Positions 9,452 through 18,439 of a stretch of 64,000 bases of DNA are shown here, in pieces; position 1 is the stretch's first letter; every line of letters starts with the position of its first letter. The position numbers were made by a program, and so were the translations under genes. Source of the stretch: Anaerohalosphaeraceae bacterium (GTDB lineage Bacteria; Planctomycetota; Phycisphaerae; Sedimentisphaerales; UBA12454); NCBI GenBank assembly GCA_021108375.1, contig JAIORA010000034.1:1-64000 (forward strand). The letters run 5' to 3'. The notes beneath the pieces are model-generated. The model saw only the letters and a list, made by a program, of their open reading frames with translations, did no database searches and was not told the origin of the DNA.

Positions 9452-10642
9452 TTATATGACTGCTTCGGCCTGGCTTTGCGTCTGGGTGAGCATCCTTATT
9501 TTCAGGAAATCATCAATTCTTGCAAGAAACGCATCGACTACCACCGGGTCAAAGTGTCTGCCTCTTTCTTCCTTTATCATCAGGTAGGCGATTTCTGCCT
9601 TAAATGCCGGCTTGTAAACCCTTGAGCTTGTAAGTGCGTCGTAAACATCTGCCAGTGTTACAATTCTTGCCGACAGTGGTATTTCCTTACCCCTTAGTCC
9701 TTCGGGATACCCTGAGCCGTCGAAACATTCGTGATGATATTTTGCTATTTCGGTTGCCATAGACAAAAAGTTTTCTCCACTTGTGTTCATCGTGGTTTTG
9801 CTCAGGGCTTCTGCGCCGATTAGCGAATGCTGTTTCATTATGGAAAATTCTCTTTCGCTGAGTGTGCCGGGCTTTAGCAGTATGCTGTCTGGTATTCCGA
9901 TTTTGCCGATGTCGTGCAACGGGCTTGAGCGGTAGAGATTTTCTATGAATTCGTCGTCAATCCACTCGGAGTATATGCTGTTTTCTCTTAATTCCTCAGC
10001 GAGTATATGGCAGTAACTTCTGATTCTTTCGAGATGTTCGCCAGTTTCGGGGTCTCTGGATTCTGCCAGCGATGCCAGTACAAAGACCGCTGTATCGCGT
10101 GTCTGCTGTATCTGCTCTGTTCTCTGCTGGACGATTTGTTCGAGTTTGTTGAGCAGATGCCATTTCTCGATTAGCGAACAGGCTGTCTGTCTTACTTCGA
10201 TATTATCAAACGGCTTTTTGATAATGAGCAGTTTATCTGTTTCGCCGAGCCGTTCAATTATTTGTGTCCAGGAGTAATCCGAATACGCTGTGCAGATTGC
10301 AATCTGCAAATTCGGTTGAACCCGCCAGAGATTCTCGATAGTATCAAGCCCGTTCCATTGGGCTTCCATCCGCATATCAACGAACGCCATCGCATAAGGT
10401 GTGCCGTTCCTCTCGGCTTCAAGCGTTTTTTCCAGGGCCTCGTGGCCGTCATAGGCCGAGTCTATCTCTAATGCAGGGCTTGTTTTAACTGTGGCCTGGC
10501 CGAAAATAGCTTCTTTGGCCTCCTCAAGTTTTTCCGAGCCTGCATTGCTTTTCAGCAGAATCTGCCTGAAGTCGGAATGGATGTTCCTGTTGTCATCAAC
10601 AATAAGTATTCTCGTGTTTTTCATTTCAATCTGGTTTGACAT
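9452..10642 (-). CDS. Response regulator with HD-GYP domain (probable cyclic di-GMP phosphodiesterase)
   Basis: The 396-residue protein has an N-terminal receiver domain (ILIVDDN; phosphoacceptor in AFVDMRM) that is slightly longer than usual, then a coiled linker and an HD-GYP domain (about 180-370). The latter has HDIGKIGIPD, the YHHECFDGSGYP motif and LADVYDALTS. HD-GYP proteins hydrolyse cyclic di-GMP. The start at 10642 is supported by GAGGTG just upstream, although ATG 10624 is also possible. It overlaps the upstream kinase gene by 17 bp, so the two are translationally coupled and probably form one pathway. Confidence 0.9.
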   Translation of the reverse strand: MSNQIEMKNTRILIVDDNRNIHSDFRQILLKSNAGSEKLEEAKEAIFGQATVKTSPALEIDSAYDGHEALEKTLEAERNGTPYAMAFVDMRMEAQWNGLDTIENLWRVQPNLQIAICTAYSDYSWTQIIERLGETDKLLIIKKPFDNIEVRQTACSLIEKWHLLNKLEQIVQQRTEQIQQTRDTAVFVLASLAESRDPETGEHLERIRSYCHILAEELRENSIYSEWIDDEFIENLYRSSPLHDIGKIGIPDSILLKPGTLSEREFSIMKQHSLIGAEALSKTTMNTSGENFLSMATEIAKYHHECFDGSGYPEGLRGKEIPLSARIVTLADVYDALTSSRVYKPAFKAEIAYLMIKEERGRHFDPVVVDAFLARIDDFLKIRMLTQTQSQAEAVI

Positions 10643-12311
10643 TTTTCACCTCAGTTAATTTTAAAGGGAGTTCCAGGACAAAGGTTGCTCCTCTATTTAT
10701 TCCTTCGCTTTTTGCGATAATCGTTCCCTGCATATTTTTTGCCGCGGCAATACAACTGTACAGGCCGAAGCCGTGCCCGCTGTTTCTTGTTGTGTAACCC
10801 TGTTGAAATATCTTATCCAGCAGCTTTTTATCAATTCCTATGCCGTTGTCGCTGATTACTATCGTGAGCTTATGGTCATCGTCAATGCAGGCCTTAATTC
10901 GGAGTGTTCTTTCCGGCCTGCCGCTTTTTTCCATCGCGTTTGCAGCGTTGTCAATCAGATTTACCAGTATCTGTATTGTCTGGTGCTTGTCGATGTGAAT
11001 TGTTCCCGCATCTTCATATTCCCGTATTACCGAAATTTTCGCCAGTTCCAGCGATGCATTATTGATTTGAATAGCACTTTCGATAATATCATCGATTGAA
11101 GTCGGAACGATGTTCTGTTTGTTTTCGGTGTAAAATCGCTGCTGACTGATAATTCCTTTTACATTTTTAACATTTTTTATAAGCGAACTCAATTTGGAGA
11201 CAGTTTCTTTCTGTTCTGAGCATAGCTGATTTGAGACTTCTTTCAGATATGTCAGTATGTGCATTCCCTGCGAGTCGCTCTTTAGATACTGCTTGATATT
11301 TTGCTGGTTTTTATCCAGCAGGTCAGAGATTTTTTTCAGATTTGGTACTTCCGACCGTGTGATTTTCTCGGCAACCAGTCCAGCGGCGACATTTATGCTG
11401 TTCAGCGCATTCCCGACATTGTGCAATACGTTAGCTGTCGCCTCTGTCATTCCTGCGCAATGAGCGGTTTCCATAAGTTTTTTATAAGTCAATTCGAGTT
11501 GCCTGTTCAGCTTTTCAGCCCTTTCTTTTGCCAGTTTCATATTTTCTTCAGCAATTTTTCTTTCGTTTATATCCTGAAGAAGGCAATCGCAGGCGATTAG
11601 TTTTCCTTTTGAGCTAAACTGCGGCACGAAAGTGGCTTTGACCCATCGCAACTGTTGGTCTTTTCTTATAATCTGGTACTCTGTCGGCTCAATGGATTCG
11701 CCGTGAAGGCATTTTGCCCATAGTTGTTTTAACTGTTCTTTGTAGCAGCCGTACACTATTTTGAGCCATAGAGACTGTTCGCTGTTCAGCTCTTTGGCGC
11801 TGTAACCGGTAACAGCGATGGCGGTATCGTTGTGAATCATTTTCGATATTTTGCCATCTGTGATTTTAGCTGTGAAAATGTAATCGGTTATGCTGTCGGT
11901 TATGTGCTGGTATCTTTCCTCGCTTTTGTGAAGCTGATTTTCATATTTCACTATTCTTGCACCGACGGCAAGTCTGCTTCTGAGTACGTTTCTATCGAAT
12001 GGTTTTGCCAAAAAGTCATCTGCTCCGGAGTCCAGGGCGGTAACGATATCTTCATTTTGTGCTTTTGATGTGAGAAAAATTATGTATGTGTATAAGCTGT
12101 TTTTTCTTCCCCGTATTTTTTTGCAAAGTTCCAGCCCGTCCATAACCGGCATCATCCAGTCTGCGACTATCAATTGCGGGCTGTGTGTCTGGATAATATC
12201 CCACGCCACCTGCCCGTTCTCGGCGGCATATGCCTTATACCCCCAGCTCTGCAGATGGTTCTGCAGGACTATTCGTGAGGCGGTATCATCTTCTGCTATC
12301 AATACTTTCAT
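10626..12311 (-). CDS. Receiver-PAS-histidine kinase protein
   Basis: Signalling protein of 561 residues from ATG 12311, chosen over 12377 because GGAAAAGG lies just upstream and MKVLIAEDD is a normal receiver start. Order: receiver domain (1-120, phosphoacceptor in VADWMMPVMDG), PAS domain (about 130-265), coiled helix, an H-box-like LHNVGNALNS with the likely phosphorylated His, and a HATPase domain with DNAANAM (N box), DNGIGI and GHGFGLYS. A receiver placed before the kinase suggests a relay in which another kinase feeds this protein. The downstream receiver-HD-GYP protein is the likely output. No transmembrane segment is visible, so it is cytoplasmic. Confidence 0.9.
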   Translation of the reverse strand: MKVLIAEDDTASRIVLQNHLQSWGYKAYAAENGQVAWDIIQTHSPQLIVADWMMPVMDGLELCKKIRGRKNSLYTYIIFLTSKAQNEDIVTALDSGADDFLAKPFDRNVLRSRLAVGARIVKYENQLHKSEERYQHITDSITDYIFTAKITDGKISKMIHNDTAIAVTGYSAKELNSEQSLWLKIVYGCYKEQLKQLWAKCLHGESIEPTEYQIIRKDQQLRWVKATFVPQFSSKGKLIACDCLLQDINERKIAEENMKLAKERAEKLNRQLELTYKKLMETAHCAGMTEATANVLHNVGNALNSINVAAGLVAEKITRSEVPNLKKISDLLDKNQQNIKQYLKSDSQGMHILTYLKEVSNQLCSEQKETVSKLSSLIKNVKNVKGIISQQRFYTENKQNIVPTSIDDIIESAIQINNASLELAKISVIREYEDAGTIHIDKHQTIQILVNLIDNAANAMEKSGRPERTLRIKACIDDDHKLTIVISDNGIGIDKKLLDKIFQQGYTTRNSGHGFGLYSCIAAAKNMQGTIIAKSEGINRGATFVLELPLKLTEVKNVKPD

Positions 12312-12582
12312 AACCTTTTCCAGGTTTGTTAATTGGTTCAGTTTGCACAGAAATTTCACTGTCCTTTTTATCGGCATTGAAGCAGGTGTGCTTATTTAAT
12401 AGTTGTTTATGGCGAAAAAGGTTTTCAAAATGAGATTTTGGCATAGTTTTTAACGTTTTTATGAGACCATAACTCGCCTTTGGGGACTAATAGCAGATAT
12501 TCGGACCTACACGTAATTTTCTTGCAATATCGCCCATTTGAATATAGAGTAGGCGGACAATTATTGAGGCGGATGTCCCGAT

Positions 12583-12752
12583 AATTTAGGGTAGCTCTAA
12601 CTAATTGCTTTTGAGCGGCAAGTAGAAAATTTTTGGTTTCCGGCAAAGGAGACAATACAGCTTTATCCGTAGATAAGGCGGCTTTTGTCTGATGCAGACC
12701 GGAATTAAAAAGATTCGTTTGTCGCCAAAATGAATTTTTAGAGGTTCCCTTT
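12583..12752 (-). repeat. About 170-bp dispersed element, copy 2 (inverted relative to 6533-6700)
   Basis: The reverse complement of this stretch matches 6533-6700 with the same ordered conserved blocks (see that entry). It lies in the non-coding gap between the kinase gene and tRNA-Arg. The rest of that gap (12312-12582, 12753-12818) shows nothing recognisable apart from the kinase gene's upstream region. Together the two copies form a 6.2-kb inverted pair around the ftsQ-like, FlgI-like and signalling genes. Confidence 0.75.
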
Positions 12753-12818
12753 AGTTTTATGTTGATGCGCAGAATTTGCAGGGACGATAGTTTGTGTTGT
12801 TGTTTTTGATAGTGTTTT

Positions 12819-12892
12819 GCGCCCGTAGCTCAGTTGGATAGAGCAACGGATTTCTAATCCGTAGGTCGCACGTTCGAATCGTGCCGGGCGTG
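12819..12892 (+). tRNA. tRNA-Arg, anticodon UCU
   Basis: A complete cloverleaf of 74 nt: acceptor GCGCCCG pairs with CGGGCGT (with a terminal G-U), the D arm is GCTCAGTTGGATAGAGC, the anticodon stem ACGGA/TCCGT carries loop TTTCTAA with anticodon TCT, and the T arm is GCACG-TTCGAAT-CGTGC. Discriminator is G and CCA is not encoded. It reads arginine AGA/AGG codons. It stands directly upstream of carB. Confidence 0.96.
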
Positions 12893-12960
12893 TTTTATAA
12901 CCCCTTTTGAATTAACACCCCAATTTAACGTTGAAAAAGTTTATATTCGGAGAATTCAAT

Positions 12961-15900
12961 ATGCCAAAACGTAAAGACATTCGCAAAGTAATGATTATCG
13001 GTTCAGGCCCAATTATTATTGGTCAGGCGTGTGAATTTGACTATTCCGGCACTCAGGCGTGCAAGGCTCTTCGCAAGTTGGGCTACGAGATAGTGCTGGT
13101 CAATTCAAACCCTGCTACGATTATGACTGACCCGGGGATGGCGGATGTAACCTATATCGAGCCATTAAATCTGAAAACAATGACCAAGATTATTGAGAAG
13201 GAAAGGCCTGATGCGCTTTTGCCGAATCTTGGCGGCCAAACTGCATTGAATTTATCCCTGGAGCTATCCAAGACGGGTGTATTAAAAAAGTATGACGTAA
13301 AAGTAATAGGTGTACAGATTGATGCCATAGAACGTGGCGAAGACAGAATAGAATTCAAAAAGACAATGACCAGTTTAGGCGTTGAAATGCCAAAGAGCGA
13401 GCCGGCATTCAGCGTTGAAGAAGCTGAGAAAATAGCCGAACAACTCGGTTACCCTGTAGTCATTCGTCCTGCCTATACTATGGGTGGAACTGGCGGAGGT
13501 TTGGTATATAACGTTGACGAACTGAGGACTGTCGCAGCAAGGGGCTTAGCTGCCAGTCTGGTCAATCAAATCCTGATTGAAGAATCTGTACTCGGATGGG
13601 AAGAGCTGGAACTGGAAGTTGTCAGGGATGCAAAGGGCCAAAAAATAACCGTCTGTTTCATCGAAAATGTCGATGCTATGGGAGTGCATACCGGAGATTC
13701 ATACTGCACCGCTCCGATGTTGACTATTACTGAAGAATTGCAGCAAAGGCTTCAGAAATACTCTTACGACATCGTTGATGCAATCGGAGTTATTGGCGGC
13801 ACAAATGTGCAGTTCGCACATGACCCCAAAAGCGACCGTGTAGTCGTAATTGAGATTAACCCCAGAACATCACGTTCCTCGGCTCTGGCCTCAAAGGCTA
13901 CGGGGTTTCCTATCGCGCTGGTTTCCTCAATGCTGGCCGGCGGCCTTACGCTCGATGAAATTCCATATTGGCGGGATGGTTCACTTGAAAAATACACTCC
14001 CTCCGGTGAATATGTTGTGGTCAAGTTTGCCCGCTGGGCATTTGAGAAGTTCAAAGGTGCCGAGGATAAGCTCGGCACACAAATGCGGGCTGTTGGCGAA
14101 GTGATGAGCATAGGCAAAAACTATAAAGAGGCTTTCCACAAAGCCATTCGTTCTTTGGAAAACGGTAGATATGGACTCGGCTTTGTCAAAAACTATAACA
14201 CCCTTGACCTTGAAGAGTTGATGAGCCTGGTCAGCACTGCTACCAGTATGCGGCAGTTCATTATGTACGAAGCGATTCGCAAGGGTGCAACCGTTGAAAT
14301 GCTGCACGAAAGAACGGCCATCAAGGCGTGGTTTATTGAACAAATGGTCGAGTTGGTAGAACTTGAAGAAAAGCTGTTGAAACATAAAAGCAAATCGATT
14401 CCTGATGCTCTTTTGGCTCAAGCCAAAAAGGATGGCTTTGCCGACCGCTATCTTGCGCAGATTCTCGGAATCAGCGAAGATAAGGTTCGTCAGCAGAGAA
14501 CAAAGCTTGGCGTTGTTGAAGGATGGGAGCCGGTGCCGGTCAGTGGCGTAGAAGACGCGGCCTATTATTTCTCAACGTACAATGCCCCGGACAAGGTTGG
14601 AGTAACCAAAAACCGCAAGATAATGATTCTTGGCGGTGGGCCGAACAGAATCGGTCAGGGCATCGAATTTGACTATTGCTGTGTGCACGCTGCTTTCACC
14701 GCAAGGGAAGAGGGGCTGGAAACGATAATGGTCAACTGTAATCCTGAGACGGTTTCTACGGACTATGACACTTCGGACAAGCTGTATTTTGAGCCGCTGA
14801 CGGTGGAAGATGTTTTGAGTATCTACGAAAAGGAAAAACCTGAAGGGGCGATTGTGCAGTTTGGTGGGCAAACTCCTTTGAATATAGCACGACAACTTGA
14901 AGAGGCAGGCGTTAAGATAATAGGCACCTCGCCAGACACAATTGATTTAGCCGAAGACCGCGACCTGTTCCGTGAGATGATGGAAAAACTCAATATCCCA
15001 ATGTCCGAATCCGGTATGGCTGGCAATCTTGGCGAGGCACTAAAAATTTCTAAACGTATTGGCTATCCGCTGATGGTTCGGCCCTCATACGTTCTCGGCG
15101 GTCGCGGAATGGAAGTTGTTCACGACGAAGATATGCTGCGTGAGTATGTAACTGCCGCTGTCGAAGTAACGCCGGAAAAACCGATTCTGATAGACAGATT
15201 TCTCGTTAATGCAATTGAGGCTGAGGCCGATGCCATCGCTGATGGAACCGATGCTTTTGTTCCGGCGGTTATGGAGCACATTGAACTTGCTGGTGTACAT
15301 TCCGGAGATTCAGCCTGTGTTATTCCGCCGGTATCAATTCCGCAAAAACATATTGACACAATTCGTGAATATACCAGGAAGATAGCAATCGAGATGAATG
15401 TTGTCGGACTGATGAATATGCAGTACGCAATCGCTGACGATACGGTTTATGTTTTGGAAGCCAACCCGCGAGCATCGAGAACTGTGCCGTTAGTATCAAA
15501 GGTTTGTGGAATATCAATGGCAAAGCTGGCGACACACATTATGCTTGGCAGGAAACTTGCTGATTTGGGCTTAAAGCATAAGCCTATTCCACATTTCGGC
15601 GTAAAAGAAGCAGTGTTCCCATTTAATATGTTCCAGGAGGTTGACCCCTTGCTTGGCCCTGAAATGCGTTCGACGGGCGAAGTATTGGGACTGGCTGACT
15701 CATTTGGTTTGGCTTTCTTTAAGGCTCAGGAAGCTGCCAACCAGACTTTGCCCTCAAAAGGTACTGTCTTAATAACCGTAGCCGGGCAGGACAAAACCGC
15801 AATTACAGACACTGCCAAAGCCTTCAGCAAACTTAGCTTTAATATAATGGCAACAGAAGGAACATATGAGCATTTAACTAAAGAGGGCATAAAGGCAGAG

Positions 15901-16182
15901 CAGGTTCTTAAGGTACACCAGGGCAGGCCGAATATTATTGATTCAATAAAAAACAATGCAATCCAGTTGATAGTGAATACTCCCATAGGCAAACAAAGTC
16001 AATACGATGACTCTTACATCAGAAAAGCTGCTATCAAGCATAAGATACCATATATAACCACAGCAACTGCCGCAGCTGCTTCGGCAAGAGGTATCGCCGC
16101 AAAACAGGACAAGGATGACGTTGTAAAATCGCTCCAAAACTATCATACAGATATTATAATTCATCCCCAAAGCCATCCGTAG
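12961..16182 (+). CDS. carB: Carbamoyl-phosphate synthase large subunit
   Basis: Makes carbamoyl phosphate from bicarbonate, ATP and ammonia delivered by the glutaminase subunit CarA, for pyrimidine and arginine synthesis. The 1073 residues from ATG 12961 equal the usual CarB length; an upstream in-frame start at 12931 is disfavoured because GGAG sits 8 bp before 12961. Two tandem ATP-grasp halves are clear, each starting with a nucleotide-fold motif (VMIIGSGPIIIGQACEFDYS and IMILGGGPNRIGQGIEFDYC), and the C-terminal MGS-like allosteric domain starts at about residue 935. carA is not in the window. The nearby arginine tRNA may be coincidence. Confidence 0.98.
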   Translation: MPKRKDIRKVMIIGSGPIIIGQACEFDYSGTQACKALRKLGYEIVLVNSNPATIMTDPGMADVTYIEPLNLKTMTKIIEKERPDALLPNLGGQTALNLSLELSKTGVLKKYDVKVIGVQIDAIERGEDRIEFKKTMTSLGVEMPKSEPAFSVEEAEKIAEQLGYPVVIRPAYTMGGTGGGLVYNVDELRTVAARGLAASLVNQILIEESVLGWEELELEVVRDAKGQKITVCFIENVDAMGVHTGDSYCTAPMLTITEELQQRLQKYSYDIVDAIGVIGGTNVQFAHDPKSDRVVVIEINPRTSRSSALASKATGFPIALVSSMLAGGLTLDEIPYWRDGSLEKYTPSGEYVVVKFARWAFEKFKGAEDKLGTQMRAVGEVMSIGKNYKEAFHKAIRSLENGRYGLGFVKNYNTLDLEELMSLVSTATSMRQFIMYEAIRKGATVEMLHERTAIKAWFIEQMVELVELEEKLLKHKSKSIPDALLAQAKKDGFADRYLAQILGISEDKVRQQRTKLGVVEGWEPVPVSGVEDAAYYFSTYNAPDKVGVTKNRKIMILGGGPNRIGQGIEFDYCCVHAAFTAREEGLETIMVNCNPETVSTDYDTSDKLYFEPLTVEDVLSIYEKEKPEGAIVQFGGQTPLNIARQLEEAGVKIIGTSPDTIDLAEDRDLFREMMEKLNIPMSESGMAGNLGEALKISKRIGYPLMVRPSYVLGGRGMEVVHDEDMLREYVTAAVEVTPEKPILIDRFLVNAIEAEADAIADGTDAFVPAVMEHIELAGVHSGDSACVIPPVSIPQKHIDTIREYTRKIAIEMNVVGLMNMQYAIADDTVYVLEANPRASRTVPLVSKVCGISMAKLATHIMLGRKLADLGLKHKPIPHFGVKEAVFPFNMFQEVDPLLGPEMRSTGEVLGLADSFGLAFFKAQEAANQTLPSKGTVLITVAGQDKTAITDTAKAFSKLSFNIMATEGTYEHLTKEGIKAEQVLKVHQGRPNIIDSIKNNAIQLIVNTPIGKQSQYDDSYIRKAAIKHKIPYITTATAAAASARGIAAKQDKDDVVKSLQNYHTDIIIHPQSHP

Positions 16183-16268
16183 CATTGCCAGTGCCAAAAA
16201 TAAGGGTTTTGGGATAGCTCCAATATAAGGTGTGATACCTGCATATTATCTGAACAGATGGCCGAGGC

Positions 16269-16296
16269 TTGACTTGCCAGCGGCATAGCTTATAAT
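16269..16296 (+). promoter_or_regulatory. Sigma-70-type promoter for the nitroreductase gene
   Basis: TTGACT (16269-16274), 16-bp spacer, TATAAT (16291-16296). It lies 44 bp upstream of the nitroreductase start, in the 157-bp gap after carB. Confidence 0.65.
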
Positions 16297-16339
16297 TGTC
16301 CGAGTTATTTCGGGTGTAATGCTTAAGGAAAGGTAAAAT

Positions 16340-16852
16340 ATGGATATTTACGAAGCAATCAGGCACAGGTACTCGTGCAGAGCGTATGCCAATACGCCCA
16401 TTGAGAAGGAAAAGCTCGATAGAATTCTGACTTCGGCTGCTGCCGCTCCCTCTGCCAAGAACCTTAGGGACTGGCGATTTGTAGTCGTAACCGATACTAA
16501 AATAAAAGAGCAGCTAAAAGTTGCGGCAAACAACCAATCTTTTATCGCTCAAGCCCCGGTTGTAATTGTTGGCTGCAGCAATAGTGATTACGTTATGAGG
16601 TGCGGCCACGGCATTTCGCTTATCGATTTGTCAATCGCTATGGAACACATCGCCTTGACCGCTACTGCTGAGGGGCTGGCGACCTGTTGGATAGGCTCGT
16701 TCTATCCGGAAAAAGTGCGGGCTGTTCTCGGCATACCTGAGACAATCGAGGTTGTCGAATTGATGACAATCGGCACGCCGACAGATGAGGAAAAGCACAA
16801 AGCTTTGGAGCCGCTGGAGAATGTTGTTTGTTATGATAAATGGAAGTTTTAG
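16340..16852 (+). CDS. Nitroreductase family protein (FMN-dependent)
   Basis: A short nitroreductase-fold flavoprotein of 170 residues. The N-terminal IRHRYSCRAYANTPIEKEKLDRIL, split here as the IRHRYSCRAY and IEKEKL blocks, plus AAAAPSAKNLRDWRFVVV and the late ATCWIGSF...LGIPETIEV...IGTP segments are typical of the small FMN-binding group. Substrate cannot be told from sequence. It has its own TTGACT/TATAAT promoter and a good ribosome binding site (AAGGAAAGG). Confidence 0.9.
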   Translation: MDIYEAIRHRYSCRAYANTPIEKEKLDRILTSAAAAPSAKNLRDWRFVVVTDTKIKEQLKVAANNQSFIAQAPVVIVGCSNSDYVMRCGHGISLIDLSIAMEHIALTATAEGLATCWIGSFYPEKVRAVLGIPETIEVVELMTIGTPTDEEKHKALEPLENVVCYDKWKF

Positions 16853-16883
16853 GATTGGATAAAAAAGTATAATTGTCATTTAC

Positions 16884-16954
16884 GGGGACGTAGTGTAACG
16901 GGAGCACACTGCGGTCGCATCGCAGGGATGAGGGTTCGATTCCCTCCGTCTCCA
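16884..16954 (+). tRNA. tRNA-Ala, anticodon CGC
   Basis: 71-nt cloverleaf: acceptor GGGGACG pairs with CGTCTCC and contains the G3:U70 pair that identifies alanine tRNAs. The anticodon stem CTGCG/CGCAG carries loop GTCGCAT with anticodon CGC, the T arm is GAGGG-TTCGATT-CCCTC, and the discriminator is A. CCA is not encoded. A TATAAT at 16868-16873 is placed correctly for its promoter; the -35 box is poor. It reads GCG codons. Confidence 0.95.
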
Positions 16955-17085
16955 TTGTAAAAGAGCCGTCGAGAATTTATTTCTGCATATAACTGATTGC
17001 AGAAGCGGTTGTTAAGTTTTATTGCAAATTTGCTACTGTTGTGTTATCGTTGCCTGCGGTATGTTGTTTCTGAGAAAGTTTTTTA

Positions 17086-17295
17086 ATGGCGAGAAAAGCC
17101 CGTATAAATACAGAAAAATGCAAGGGGTGTTATTACTGTCTCGATATCTGCCCGCGTAAAGCCATAAAAAAGGCTGGCAAAAGCAATGAAAAGGGCTATG
17201 ACTGTGTCGAGGTTGTCTCCCAGATGTGCAATGGTTGCGGAGCTTGTTATATAGTCTGCCCTGACTGTTGCATAGACATTATCGATGACCAATAA
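17086..17295 (+). CDS. korD: Ferredoxin-like delta subunit of 2-oxoacid:ferredoxin oxidoreductase
   Basis: A 69-residue protein with two 4Fe-4S motifs, CKGCYYCLDICP (near 13-24) and CNGCGACYIVCP (near 48-59). It is the first gene of a four-gene set coding delta, alpha, beta and gamma subunits. It should pass electrons from the catalytic subunits to soluble ferredoxin. The D-A-B-C order is that usual for korDABC (2-oxoglutarate) but also occurs in branched-chain (vor) enzymes, so the symbol is provisional. Confidence 0.85.
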   Translation: MARKARINTEKCKGCYYCLDICPRKAIKKAGKSNEKGYDCVEVVSQMCNGCGACYIVCPDCCIDIIDDQ

Positions 17296-17350
17296 TTATA
17301 GCTACCCTTAAGAATGTAGACGCAATTTTGCGGTTTCGGATAACAAAAAT

Positions 17351-18439
17351 ATGGCCACCGAGAATAAAAAGGTATTGATGAAGGGCAACGAAGCTGTTGG
17401 CGAAGCTGCTATAAGAGCCGGCTGCCAGTGCTATTTTGCCTACCCGATAACGCCCCAGACCGAAACGCCTGAATACCTTTCGCGCAGAATGGAAGAGGAA
17501 AATCTTGTTTTCCTGCAAGCCGAAAGTGAAGTTGCCGCGATTAATATGGTCTTTGGCGCCGCCGCCGCTGGCGTGCGGGTTATGACGAGTTCGTCATCTC
17601 CGGGTATGAGCCTTAAGCAGGAGGGGATTTCTTATATCGCCTGTGCTGAGATGCCCTGCGTTATTATAAATGTTGTTCGCGGCGGGCCTGGCCTGGGCAA
17701 TATCGAAGCATCGCAGGCCGATTATTTTCAATCTACTCGTGGTGGCGGTCACGGCGATTATCGCTGTATAGTTCTGGCTCCAAATTCGGTGCAGGAGAGT
17801 TACGATATGACTGTGCAGGCATTTGACCTGGCTGACTATTACAGAATGCCCGTTTTTATTCAGAGCGATGGCATTATAGGCCAACTCGTTGAGCCTTTTG
17901 TGATGGGGCCATATACGCCGATGTTTGACGAGCTTCCGCCAAAAGAATGGGCGCTGACAGGTTGCGCAGGCAGAGAGCCGAACGTTATCAGAACGCTGTT
18001 TCTTAATCCGCCGGACGGATTGGAAAAGCAAAATGTCAGGCTGTACGAAAAATACGATAGAATAGAAGCCGAGCAGCAGTGGTATGAAGATTATAATTGC
18101 GACGGGGCCGAGGTAGTGATTATCGCATACGGCTGTGCAAGCAGGATAGCCAGGTCGGCGATTAAGACACATAACGGCAACGGCTCTAAAGTTGGTATGT
18201 TCAGGCCGAAAACGCTGTGGCCCTGGCCAAAGAAGAGGCTAATCGAAATTGCTGAAAATAATCCAAAGGTCAAGTTTCTGGTTATCGAAATGAGTATGGG
18301 CCAGATGATAGAAGATGTTTATATTTCGCTGATGGATATAGTTCCAAAAAGCAGGATAGCGTTTTACGGCATAGGCGGTGGATGGCATCCTACGCCTGAT
18401 TCGGTATATGAGAAAATCCAGGAGGTTTTGGCCGAGTGA
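17351..18439 (+). CDS. korA: 2-oxoacid:ferredoxin oxidoreductase, alpha subunit
   Basis: The 362-residue subunit carries the KGNEAVGEAAIRAGC start and the YPITPQTE motif that shapes the active site of this family, followed by TSSSSPGMSLKQEGI. With the beta and gamma subunits it oxidatively decarboxylates a 2-oxoacid with CoA, reducing ferredoxin. Sequence alone does not separate 2-oxoglutarate from branched-chain 2-oxoacid substrates; the alpha subunit also resembles VorB. A 55-bp gap separates it from the ferredoxin gene, and its 3' end overlaps the beta-subunit start by 4 bp. Confidence 0.9.
   Translation: MATENKKVLMKGNEAVGEAAIRAGCQCYFAYPITPQTETPEYLSRRMEEENLVFLQAESEVAAINMVFGAAAAGVRVMTSSSSPGMSLKQEGISYIACAEMPCVIINVVRGGPGLGNIEASQADYFQSTRGGGHGDYRCIVLAPNSVQESYDMTVQAFDLADYYRMPVFIQSDGIIGQLVEPFVMGPYTPMFDELPPKEWALTGCAGREPNVIRTLFLNPPDGLEKQNVRLYEKYDRIEAEQQWYEDYNCDGAEVVIIAYGCASRIARSAIKTHNGNGSKVGMFRPKTLWPWPKKRLIEIAENNPKVKFLVIEMSMGQMIEDVYISLMDIVPKSRIAFYGIGGGWHPTPDSVYEKIQEVLAE

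Noticed and set aside
12425-12655. 76-aa minus-strand frame before tRNA-Arg
   Set aside because: It covers part of the 170-bp dispersed element, and the other copy does not keep the frame.
16662-16955. 97-aa minus-strand frame
   Set aside because: It is antisense to the tRNA-Ala and nitroreductase genes.
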